Assembly (NCBI RefSeq): GCF_029625335.1
Contig: NZ_CP121111.1
Location: 124,001 to 188,000, forward strand
DNA length: 64,000 nucleotides
Origin: Flavobacterium nitratireducens
Lineage (GTDB): Bacteria; Bacteroidota; Bacteroidia; Flavobacteriales; Flavobacteriaceae
Direction: 5' to 3'
Positions within the stretch are counted from its first letter, which is position 1. Every line of letters begins with the position of its first letter. The notes under the pieces were generated by a model. The model did not search any database, was not told the DNA's origin, and saw nothing but the letters and a program-made list of their open reading frames with translations. Positions 1 through 6,552 of the stretch are shown in pieces. The position numbers were made by a program, and so were the translations under genes.

Positions 1-812
1 ATAAACATTTGCGCCGATTCAGCAACGGTTTTTCCTCCTTCGATATCACTTTGTTTAATTCGTTGCACACCAAAATCTTCTGGATGAATCATTCCTTCAG
101 TACTATGGGTGATTACCTTGGTTGCACCTGTTAAAGATACTTCGTCATAGCCATCTAAGGCGTGAACAATGGTAAAATTACTATCGGTATTTTGATATAA
201 ATAGCCATACATTCGAGCTAATTCGAGGTTAAAAACACCTAATAATTGGTTTTTAGGAAATGACGGATTAATCATTGGTCCTAAAATATTGAAAATAGTT
301 CTTACCCCTAATTCTTTTCGGATAGGTCCCACGTTTTTCATTGCGGGGTGAAATAGAGGAGCATGTAAAATACATATTCCAGCCTGATCCACACATTTTT
401 TTAGAAAATCCTGATCGTTACTAAATTTAACGCCTAAACTTTCCATTACATTACTAGAACCAGTGATCGAGGAAACCCCGTAATTTCCGTGTTTGGTTAC
501 TTTTACACCTGCTCCTGCTGTAATAAATGAAGCCAAAGTAGAGATGTTAAAGGTGTCTTTTCCATCACCTCCTGTACCCACTAAATCGATAGTGTTGTAC
601 TCGGATAAATCGATACGCACACACAATTCCTGAAGTGCTTCTCTAAATCCTGATAGCTCTTCAATGCTTATGCTTCGCATCATATATACGGTTAAAAATG
701 CTGCAATCTGACTTGGGTTGTAGCTCCCGTTAGAAATATTAACCAAAACGTTTTTTGCTTCTTCTCTCGAAAGTAATTCGTTATTGATTAATCTATTTAA
801 TATGTTTTTCAT
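1..812 (-). CDS. trpD: Anthranilate phosphoribosyltransferase, C-terminus cut by window edge
   Basis: TrpD transfers the phosphoribosyl group of PRPP to anthranilate, the second step of tryptophan synthesis, in the cytoplasm. Reading the minus strand from the ATG at 812 gives about 270 residues with no stop; the family is usually about 330 residues long, so the gene continues outside the window. The PRPP-binding motif GTGGDGKDTFNIS is visible near residues 80-92, followed by KHGN and the GSSNVMESLG stretch. It lies 78 bases after trpG, with a short phased repeat in between, and is probably transcribed with trpE and trpG. Identification is firm. Confidence 0.95.
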   Translation of the reverse strand, partial: MKNILNRLINNELLSREEAKNVLVNISNGSYNPSQIAAFLTVYMMRSISIEELSGFREALQELCVRIDLSEYNTIDLVGTGGDGKDTFNISTLASFITAGAGVKVTKHGNYGVSSITGSSNVMESLGVKFSNDQDFLKKCVDQAGICILHAPLFHPAMKNVGPIRKELGVRTIFNILGPMINPSFPKNQLLGVFNLELARMYGYLYQNTDSNFTIVHALDGYDEVSLTGATKVITHSTEGMIHPEDFGVQRIKQSDIEGGKTVAESAQMF

Positions 813-860
813 TTTTTTAAGTTGCTAAGAATTTTGGTGACGAAAATTCTAAGTTTTATT

Positions 861-890
861 AACTGAATACTGAAATCTGCAAACTGCTTA
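861..890. repeat. Short phased CTGAA/CTGCAA repeat between trpG and trpD
   Basis: The intergenic spacer holds a run of related 8-10-base units (aactgaatactgaaatctgc followed by aaactgcttac). The same kind of unit recurs between trpE and trpG (1498-1530), near 22586-22650, near 36809-36845 and near 47808-47848. Function is unknown. Confidence 0.5.
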
Positions 891-1457
891 CTAACTATTT
901 ACCCAGTTTTCAAGCATTTTTTTACCATTTGGTGTCAAAACACTTTCTGGGTGAAATTGTACCCCACGTACATCGTAGGTTTTATGGCGTAAGGACATTA
1001 CTTGACCATTTTCATCAAAAGAAGTGGCTTCTAAACTATCTGGCAAAGTGGCGTCTACAACCCATGAATGGTAACGTCCTACTTCAAATTCTTTTTCTAA
1101 ACCTTGAAAGGTGATTTCGTCATCAACAACGGTTTTTACGGTCGTCGCTACGCCGTGGTACACCTTGTCTAAGTTAGATAAGGTACCACCGTAAACTTCT
1201 CCAATTGCCTGCTGACCTAAGCATACACCAAAAATGCTTTTTGTGGGGCCGTATTTTTCGATAACAGGTTTGAGCAACCCCGCTTCATCTGGAATTCCAG
1301 GGCCTGGTGACAAAAGAATTTTATCAAATTGAGCAACATCCTCTAATTCAAATTCATCATTTCTATATACCGTAACCGCACAATTTAAATCTTCCAAATA
1401 ATGTACTAAATTGTAAGTGAAGCTATCGTAATTATCTATAACTAATATTTTTTTCAT
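891..1457 (-). CDS. trpG: Anthranilate synthase glutamine amidotransferase subunit
   Basis: This class I glutamine amidotransferase supplies ammonia from glutamine to TrpE. Its 188 residues fit the family length. The oxyanion motif SPGPGIPDE lies near residue 51, the nucleophile Cys is in GVCLGQQAIGE near residue 79, and the His/Glu pair of the catalytic triad is in QFHPES near residues 168-172. The gene lies between trpE and trpD on the same strand. Similar amidotransferases (PabA) serve folate synthesis, but the trp neighbourhood favours TrpG; a dual role cannot be excluded. Confidence 0.95.
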   Translation of the reverse strand: MKKILVIDNYDSFTYNLVHYLEDLNCAVTVYRNDEFELEDVAQFDKILLSPGPGIPDEAGLLKPVIEKYGPTKSIFGVCLGQQAIGEVYGGTLSNLDKVYHGVATTVKTVVDDEITFQGLEKEFEVGRYHSWVVDATLPDSLEATSFDENGQVMSLRHKTYDVRGVQFHPESVLTPNGKKMLENWVNS

Positions 1458-1497
1458 TTTATTTTTTGGTTTAAAGTTTTAGGTTCAGAGTATAAAA

Positions 1498-1530
1498 AAC
1501 TGAACACTAAAAACTGAACACTGAATACTT
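1498..1530. repeat. Short phased CTGAACACT repeat between trpE and trpG
   Basis: Three near-identical units (aactgaacactaaa, aactgaacact, gaatact) fill the end of the 73-base trpE-trpG spacer. The same motif recurs in other spacers of the window. No function is apparent. Confidence 0.5.
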
Positions 1531-2931
1531 TTATATTGTTTCTGCCAAATCTAAAGCGGTATTTAATGCTCTTAATTTGTTATACACTTCCTGCATTTCG
1601 CTTTCTTCGTTAGAGCTCGCTACGATACCGGCACCTGCTTGGCAATGCAATTGATGGTTTTTACTCAAGAAAGTTCGGATCATTATGGCGTGATTAAAAT
1701 TGCCTTCAAAATCCATAAAACCAATTGCTCCACCATAAAAACTTCGACTCGTGGTTTCATAATCTTCAATTAATTGCATCGCTCGGTGTTTAGGAGCACC
1801 ACTTAAAGTTCCTGCTGGGAAAGTATCCGCAACGACTTGCATGGTTGTCGCATTATCGTGTAAATGTCCAGTAACTTTAGAAACCAAGTGGATTACGTGT
1901 GAGAAGAATTGCACCTCTCTATAACGCTCTACATTTACATTATGTCCGTGACGACTTAAGTCATTTCGAGCTAAGTCCACTAACATTACGTGTTCACTGT
2001 TTTCTTTTTTATCTTCTGATAATTGTTTGGCCAATAAAGCATCTTTTTCGTCATCACCAGTTCTTTTGAATGTACCAGCAATAGGATGAATTTCGGCTTT
2101 ACGGTCTTTTACGATGATTTGCGCTTCTGGAGAAGATCCAAAAATTTTGAAATCACCATAGTCAAAGAAGAATAGGTAAGGAGAAGGGTTGATGCTTCTC
2201 AATGCACGATATACATTGAATTCGTCTCCTTTGAAACCTTGGGTAAAACGTCTAGAAAGTACTAATTGAAACACATCTCCACGGAAACAATGTTTTTTAG
2301 CCAAGGCTACATTGTGTTTGAACTCTTCATCCGTTAAATTAGAGAAGCCTTCACCTTCTTTTGTAAATTTATAAGAAGGAATATTTCTGGACTGCATCAA
2401 TTGTTCGATTTCATCGATATTATTTCGGTCGTCTACACTGTGACAAAAAATATACGCTTCATTTTTAAAATGATTGATGGCTATGATGTTTTGATACACG
2501 GCATAATATACATCTGGAATGGCATTGCTATTTTCTTTTTTGGCAATACTAATTTTTTCAAAATAACGAACCGCATCATAAGAAATATAACCAAATAAAC
2601 CATTGTTGATGAATTTAAAATTGGTTTTCTCTGATTCGAATTTTCCTGAGAATTGTTGAATTACTTCTGGGATATCCGTTTGTGCATCGATTGAAATAGT
2701 TTCGGTAGTACCATCTGGAAATTGCTTAATAATGGTTTCGTTTTCAATTTTAATGGAAGCAATAGGATTACAGCAGATGTAAGAGAAACTGTTATCGTTT
2801 CCGTGATAATCACTACTTTCTAGCAATAAACTATTAGGAAATTTATCTCTGATTTTAAAATACACACTAACAGGGGTTATAGTGTCAGCTAGTATTTGCT
2901 TAAATTTTGTATTTAATTTAAATGGTTTCAA
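1531..2931 (-). CDS. trpE: Anthranilate synthase component I
   Basis: TrpE converts chorismate and ammonia to anthranilate, the committed step of tryptophan synthesis. The 466-residue protein begins with the regulatory domain, whose LLESSDYHGNDNSFSYI region near residues 35-51 matches the LLES feedback (tryptophan-binding) element. The chorismate-binding domain follows, with GSSPEAQ, HPIAGTFKRTGDDEKD, LVDLARNDLSRHG and FPAGTLSGAPKHRAMQLIE. It is the first structural gene of the operon; 123 bases separate it from a leader peptide gene, and an attenuator hairpin lies in that gap. Both feedback inhibition and attenuation are therefore likely. Confidence 0.96.
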   Translation of the reverse strand: MKPFKLNTKFKQILADTITPVSVYFKIRDKFPNSLLLESSDYHGNDNSFSYICCNPIASIKIENETIIKQFPDGTTETISIDAQTDIPEVIQQFSGKFESEKTNFKFINNGLFGYISYDAVRYFEKISIAKKENSNAIPDVYYAVYQNIIAINHFKNEAYIFCHSVDDRNNIDEIEQLMQSRNIPSYKFTKEGEGFSNLTDEEFKHNVALAKKHCFRGDVFQLVLSRRFTQGFKGDEFNVYRALRSINPSPYLFFFDYGDFKIFGSSPEAQIIVKDRKAEIHPIAGTFKRTGDDEKDALLAKQLSEDKKENSEHVMLVDLARNDLSRHGHNVNVERYREVQFFSHVIHLVSKVTGHLHDNATTMQVVADTFPAGTLSGAPKHRAMQLIEDYETTSRSFYGGAIGFMDFEGNFNHAIMIRTFLSKNHQLHCQAGAGIVASSNEESEMQEVYNKLRALNTALDLAETI

Positions 2932-2981
2932 TTGTAAAATAGTTAAAATTTATAAGCATTTGTTTGTTTTTCGTTTGGCAT

Positions 2982-3014
2982 AAAAAAAAGGCCTGTCGTG
3001 ATGACAAGCCTTTT
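2982..3014 (-). terminator. trp attenuator: Rho-independent terminator hairpin
   Basis: On the minus strand the sequence runs AAAAGGCTTGTC, loop ATCAC, GACAGGCCTTTT, then more T. This is a 12-bp stem with a G-U pair and a U tract, placed between the leader peptide and trpE. Its loop and 3' arm (2995-3001) also pair with the region just after the leader stop codon, so it is one of two exclusive structures. Confidence 0.88.
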
Positions 3015-3055
3015 ATATTTATATATTATAATACCATAGGAGCTTACTTCACGAC
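2995..3055 (-). promoter_or_regulatory. trp antiterminator (alternative pairing with the attenuator)
   Basis: GTCGTGA (minus strand, 3055 to 3049) begins at the last base of the trpL stop codon and is perfectly complementary to TCACGAC (3001 to 2995) in the loop and 3' arm of the terminator. After a small internal loop, AAGC (3045 to 3042) pairs with GCTT (3009 to 3006). The two pairings exclude the terminator. A ribosome stalled on the Trp codons leaves the first arm free, so read-through results. A ribosome that reaches the stop codon covers that arm, so termination results. The pairing is seen in the sequence; the mechanism is inferred from classical attenuation. Confidence 0.82.
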
Positions 3056-3108
3056 TATTGACGTAAATTGTTCCACCACCAAGTATTATTTGTAATTGTT
3101 GTTTTCAT
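3055..3108 (-). CDS. trpL: trp operon leader peptide with three consecutive Trp codons
   Basis: An 18-codon frame starting at the ATG at 3108 reads MKTTITNNTWWWNNLRQ and ends with TAG. Three adjacent TGG codons at positions 10-12 make it a tryptophan sensor. It is too short for usual gene callers. It lies 123 bases upstream of trpE with terminator and antiterminator arms between them, and its stop codon touches the antiterminator arm. Upstream, a consensus Bacteroidetes promoter places the predicted transcription start within a base or two of the ATG, so the peptide would be read from a leaderless or nearly leaderless message. Confidence 0.9.
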   Translation of the reverse strand: MKTTITNNTWWWNNLRQ

Positions 3109-3112
3109 ATTG

Positions 3113-3143
3113 CAAATATAAGAATGTAATTTTAATATGCAAA
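3113..3143 (-). promoter_or_regulatory. Promoter of the trp leader (TTTG - 19 nt - TATATTTG)
   Basis: On the minus strand TTTG (3143-3140) is followed after exactly 19 bases by TATATTTG (3120-3113), matching the Bacteroidetes -33 and -7 elements. Only four bases (CAAT) separate the -7 box from the trpL ATG, so transcription should begin at or next to the start codon. Confidence 0.8.
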
Positions 3144-3188
3144 TGTTACAAAATAAAAAAAATAAACAATGTTTAGTTGATTCGTTAA

Positions 3189-3226
3189 AACACAAAAAAC
3201 CCCTAAGGTTTGAAGTTAGGGGCTCT
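3189..3226 (-). terminator. Terminator after yceI
   Basis: On the minus strand, AGCCCCTAA, a short loop, TTAGGGGTTTTTTG form a hairpin with a T tract, 21 bases beyond the yceI stop codon. Confidence 0.75.
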
Positions 3227-3246
3227 TGTAATAGTTTAATGCTATA

Positions 3247-3813
3247 TTAGAATTTGATAGCTACAGCTAATTCAAAATCATCATAGATTGTTTTGTCTCC
3301 TAATCCTTGGAAGAAGTTTCCAGAACCGTATTTAATATCGTATTTAGTTCTATCTACTTTGAAAGCAGTAGTAGCTGTATTTCCTTTTACAGCTAAATCA
3401 AAACTAATTGGTTTAGTAATTCCTTTGATTGTTAAGTCAGCAGTTACAGCATAAACGTCTTTTGCTTTTGCACCAATTTTTTTGATAACCAAAGTTGCAG
3501 TTGGGAATTTCTCAGTTCCAAAGAAATCGTCTGCTTTTAAGTGACCATTTAATTTTGCTTGGTAATCTCCGCTTAAATCAGTTGCATTCAAAGAAGTCAT
3601 GTCTACAGTAAATGTTCCACCAACTAATTTTTTTCCTTTAAATACTACAGCTCCATCATTGAAGTTTACAGTTCCTGAGTGTTCACCAGTTACTTTTTTA
3701 CCAACCCATTTGATTGTTGATGCTTTAGCATCGATTTTTTTAGTTTGAGCGTTTACTGAAATTCCAGCTACAGCTACGAATAATGCAATTGCAATTGTTT
3801 TTAAATTTTTCAT
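3247..3813 (-). CDS. YceI family periplasmic protein
   Basis: YceI-like proteins are lipocalin-like beta-barrels that bind isoprenoid lipids in the periplasm. The 188-residue product has a clear signal peptide (MKNLKTIAIALFVAVAGISVNAQ), and after it the typical start IDAKASTIKWVGKKVTGEHSG. Late in the protein come KADDFFGTEKFPTATL and the closing KVDRTKYDIKYGSGNFFQGLGD. It lies 29 bases after the nitroreductase gene, which is 10 bases after marR, so all three are probably one transcript under MarR control. The family assignment is firm; the ligand is unknown. Confidence 0.93.
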   Translation of the reverse strand: MKNLKTIAIALFVAVAGISVNAQTKKIDAKASTIKWVGKKVTGEHSGTVNFNDGAVVFKGKKLVGGTFTVDMTSLNATDLSGDYQAKLNGHLKADDFFGTEKFPTATLVIKKIGAKAKDVYAVTADLTIKGITKPISFDLAVKGNTATTAFKVDRTKYDIKYGSGNFFQGLGDKTIYDDFELAVAIKF

Positions 3814-3842
3814 GATTGTTCTAATTTGATTTTAATTAATAA

Positions 3843-4475
3843 TTATAAAGTGATAAATAATTCTTGTTCTGATTTTCTAACTTTTGGATAATGTTGCGTT
3901 GTGTCTTCCTCGTGTCTATAACCCAAAGTTGCAATTAGCGAAGCGTTTAACCCTAATTTGTCTAAACCTAAAATTTCATTTACTTGAGTAGGATCAAAAC
4001 CTTCCATAGGTGTTACATCAATTTTTAAATCGGCTGCTGCATTCAATAAGTTACCCATCGCTAAATAGGTTTGTTTTGAAGTCCAAACATTCTTAGTTTC
4101 TTCAGGTAAAGTTAGTATTTTAGATTTCATAAAATCGCCAAATCCTACTAATGTATCCACAGGAATATTTCTTGTAGCACTCATATTATTGATGTAGCTG
4201 TCGATAGATTGTTCGGCTAAATTAGTTTCATTAGCAAAAACGATAAGATGTGAAGCATCAACAATTTGGGATTGTCCCCAAGCCGCTGGTTGAATTTTAG
4301 CTCTCAATTCTGAATTTTCAACAATGATTACTTTGTAAGGTTGTAATCCGTAAGACGAAGAGCTTAAACGAATGGCTTCTTTTAAAATGTTTAAATCTTG
4401 ATTTGATATTTTTTTAGTTGCATCAAATTTCTTTGTTGCATATCTCCAATTTTGATTTTCTATAAAGGTATTCAT
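3843..4475 (-). CDS. NAD(P)H-dependent oxidoreductase, nitroreductase family
   Basis: A 210-residue FMN-dependent nitroreductase-like enzyme, expected to reduce quinones or nitro compounds with NAD(P)H. Family features are RYATKKFD near the N-terminus (FMN phosphate contact), SSYGLQPYKVIIVEN, the GFDPTQVNEILGL segment in the C-terminal half, and ATLGYRHEEDTTQHYPKVRK near the end. It lies between marR and yceI with short spacers. In related bacteria such genes are often controlled by the adjacent MarR regulator in response to electrophiles; that role here is inferred. The physiological substrate cannot be read from the sequence. Confidence 0.9.
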   Translation of the reverse strand: MNTFIENQNWRYATKKFDATKKISNQDLNILKEAIRLSSSSYGLQPYKVIIVENSELRAKIQPAAWGQSQIVDASHLIVFANETNLAEQSIDSYINNMSATRNIPVDTLVGFGDFMKSKILTLPEETKNVWTSKQTYLAMGNLLNAAADLKIDVTPMEGFDPTQVNEILGLDKLGLNASLIATLGYRHEEDTTQHYPKVRKSEQELFITL

Positions 4476-4485
4476 GATAATATAT

Positions 4486-4941
4486 TTATTGATTTCTGTA
4501 TTTTTCTAATAGTTCATTTAATTGTTCCAATTCTTCTTTACACAGATTTGTTGTCAAAGCATTTTCGTGAGCAGTTACTTTAGGGTCTAATTCAGATAGA
4601 ACATTTAGCCCTTTTTGAGTAATTGCAACTTCAATTTTACGTCTGTTGTCTGGGCAAACGTTTCTAGTAACTAATTCTTTTAATAATAGCTTATCTACCA
4701 GTCTTGTTGTGTTACTTGTTTTGGCAATCATTCGTTCTTGAATGACACACATATTAGCTGGATTCCCTTTTTGACCTCTTAGGATTCGTAATACATTGTA
4801 TTGTTCTCCAGATAAATCATAAGGTTTTAAAACTTCATTAAATTTTTCATTCAAAATATTGCAGGTGTACATGATATTGAGAATAATTTTCTTTGAAAGG
4901 TCTAATGCGACCGTACTTTTTATTTCATCTTCAATTTTCAT
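4486..4941 (-). CDS. MarR family transcriptional regulator
   Basis: A winged-helix regulator of 151 residues when started at the ATG at 4941 (MKIEDEIKSTVALDLSKK). An upstream ATG at 5022 would add 27 residues, but they are encoded by the two operator-like palindromes and look like low-complexity noise, so the shorter start is preferred. The HTH/wing region is SGEQYNVLRILRGQKGNPANMCVIQERM...TTRLVDKLLLKELVTRNVCPDNRRKIEVAIT, in pieces typical of MarR. It heads the nitroreductase-yceI unit and very probably represses its own promoter. Confidence 0.92.
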   Translation of the reverse strand: MKIEDEIKSTVALDLSKKIILNIMYTCNILNEKFNEVLKPYDLSGEQYNVLRILRGQKGNPANMCVIQERMIAKTSNTTRLVDKLLLKELVTRNVCPDNRRKIEVAITQKGLNVLSELDPKVTAHENALTTNLCKEELEQLNELLEKYRNQ

Positions 4942-4956
4942 TCCAATGCTTTTTTT

Positions 4957-5002
4957 ATTTGTTGATACAAATGTAACACTTTTTTTATTTGTATATACAA
5001 AT
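4957..5002. promoter_or_regulatory. Pair of MarR operator-like palindromes
   Basis: ATTTGTATATACAAAT at 4987-5002 is a perfect 16-bp palindrome. ATTTGTTGATACAAAT at 4957-4972 is the same site with two changed central bases. Their starts are exactly 30 bp apart and both follow a run of T, as if one was copied from the other. Thirty bases is close to three helical turns, so two dimers would sit on the same face of the DNA. They overlap the predicted marR promoter. Confidence 0.75.
4968..5001 (-). promoter_or_regulatory. Predicted marR promoter (TTTG - 22 nt - TACATTTG)
   Basis: On the minus strand TTTG (5001-4998) and TACATTTG (4975-4968) form the two Bacteroidetes elements with a 22-base spacer. 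The upstream box lies inside the first palindrome and the downstream box overlaps the second, so a bound MarR would block both elements. Confidence 0.55.
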
Positions 5003-5122
5003 ATTACCATTGAAAATTTCATATTTTTTTGTTAAGATTTTAACAATAGGCTGTGATTGCCTTATTTTATGGGGATTTGTGTTATTAGTTAAAAAAAGTT
5101 TTTATTGGATTACTTGATGAAA

Positions 5123-5415
5123 TTAATTTTCATAAAGTAGCAATCTGTTTCTAACTCTTAGTAATTCAGCTTGTAAAGCATCGATTTTTTGCAGTAAATT
5201 AAGGACAACATCAATTCCTTCAATGTTAACTTGTAGTTCTTTGTGCATACGAACAATTTTTTCAATTTCATAAATAGATTCTTTATGAACATATTGAATG
5301 TTGTCTACAAACTGAATTTCAATTAGGCCATTTTCGTCAAGTGTGTTAAAAAACTCATCTCAAGTTTGTAATGTTGGCATAAGGTATTTATTGGGATAAA
5401 ATTTTCGGTATTCAT
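5123..5415 (-). pseudogene. cbpM: Chaperone modulator CbpM, single-base frameshift
   Basis: CbpM binds the J-domain of CbpA and inhibits it. The minus-strand frame starts at the ATG at 5415, which overlaps the cbpA stop codon (ATGA). It reads MNTENFIPINTLCQHYKLEM, then breaks at a run of six A (plus strand, 5348-5353). One more base there restores a frame of about 97 residues, continuing FFNTLDENGLIEIQFVDN and ending in a coiled-coil-like tail. The rest is well preserved, with no other stop. The break is either a very recent mutation or a homopolymer sequencing error. Confidence 0.82.
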
Positions 5416-6313
5416 GATGTTTTTAGTTTAGAAAGTTCTGTAAATAATTCTAATTCTCTTGGAGTAAGCTTTGTAGGGATGGCTATTTGAAAGCTAATGT
5501 ACAAATCGCCAAAAGCGCCTTCTTTTTTATATACAGGAAAGCCTTTTCCTTTCAGTTTTACCTTCGTTCCATTTTGGGTACCTGGAGGGATAGTAAGTTT
5601 AGCTTTTCCGTCAAAAGTAGCTACGGTAATTTCTCCTCCTAAAATGGCTTTATACAAGTCGAGCTCTACGGTAGTGTATAAATTGTCTTTATCGCGTTTA
5701 AAATCAGCTTGACTATTTATTGTAAATGTAATGTACAAATCTCCTTTAGGTCCTCCGTTTTTTCCTTCGCCACCATGTCCAGCAATTTTAATAGTTTGTC
5801 CGTTTTCGATACCTGCTGGAATCGTAAACCGAATAGTGTTGCCATTAATAGTAATCGTTTTTTTATGAGTAGTGTAGGCTTCTTTTAAATCAAGTTGGAG
5901 TTCGGCTGTGAAATCCTGTCCTTTAAAAGGATGAGTAGAAGTGCGACTTTTTCCTCTGCTACCAAAAAGTGATTCAAAGAAATCCGAATAATCGTCGCTA
6001 GCGTCTCTGCCATAGCTATTAAAATCTTCTTGAGGCCCACTGGTATTGTAATAGCGTTGTCCTTGATGTGCTTTTTCATATTCAGCGGCATGCTCCCAGT
6101 GTTCGCCGTAAGCATCGTATTTTTTTCTTTTTCAGGATTGCTTAATACTTCATTTGCTTCGTTAACTTCTTTGAATTTTTTCTCCGCTTCTTTGTCATTC
6201 GGATTGATGTCGGGATGGTATTTACGGGCTAATTTTCGATAGGCCTTTTTAATATCAGCTTCAGTAGCATTTTTTTCTACTTCTAACACTTTGTAATAAT
6301 CTATAAATGCCAT
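5412..6313 (-). pseudogene. cbpA: Curved-DNA-binding J-protein CbpA/DnaJ-like, single-base frameshift
   Basis: CbpA is a DnaJ-type co-chaperone. The J domain is intact at the N-terminus ([20 protein letters not shown], with HPD in [10 protein letters not shown]). The frame is then lost at a run of seven T at 6120-6126 (plus strand). Adding one base gives a continuous 300-residue protein: the next residues become [12 protein letters not shown], then a G/F-poor linker, and the C-terminal client-binding domain with FTIPAGIENGQTIKIAGHGGEG and the GDLYI(T/S)F repeats to the stop at 5412. Without the change only the first 142 residues, partly wrong, are made. The cbpM start overlaps its stop. Confidence 0.87.
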
Positions 6314-6490
6314 AATAAATTGATTTTATAATTATTAATGGGTTAGTTTTTTTAAAAGAAATCACAATTAAAAGGGTTTAAATAAGTGCGACTTAGTACT
6401 ATAAATTTAGTTAAAATTTAGGTGATATTGGATAGATTGACGGTGTTTTTTTAATTGCTAATGCTGGGCTGGTTGGAATTACAAGAGGTA

Positions 6491-6526
6491 AAAAAAAATG
6501 CCTGAAAAGCAATTCTTCAGGCATTT
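6491..6526 (-). terminator. Terminator after the antiporter gene
   Basis: AATGCCTGAAGAATT...TTCAGGCATTTTTTTT on the minus strand forms a hairpin with a strong T tract, 27 bases beyond the antiporter stop codon. Confidence 0.8.
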
Positions 6527-6552
6527 TCTATTTTATATTCTTTGTAAAAGAC

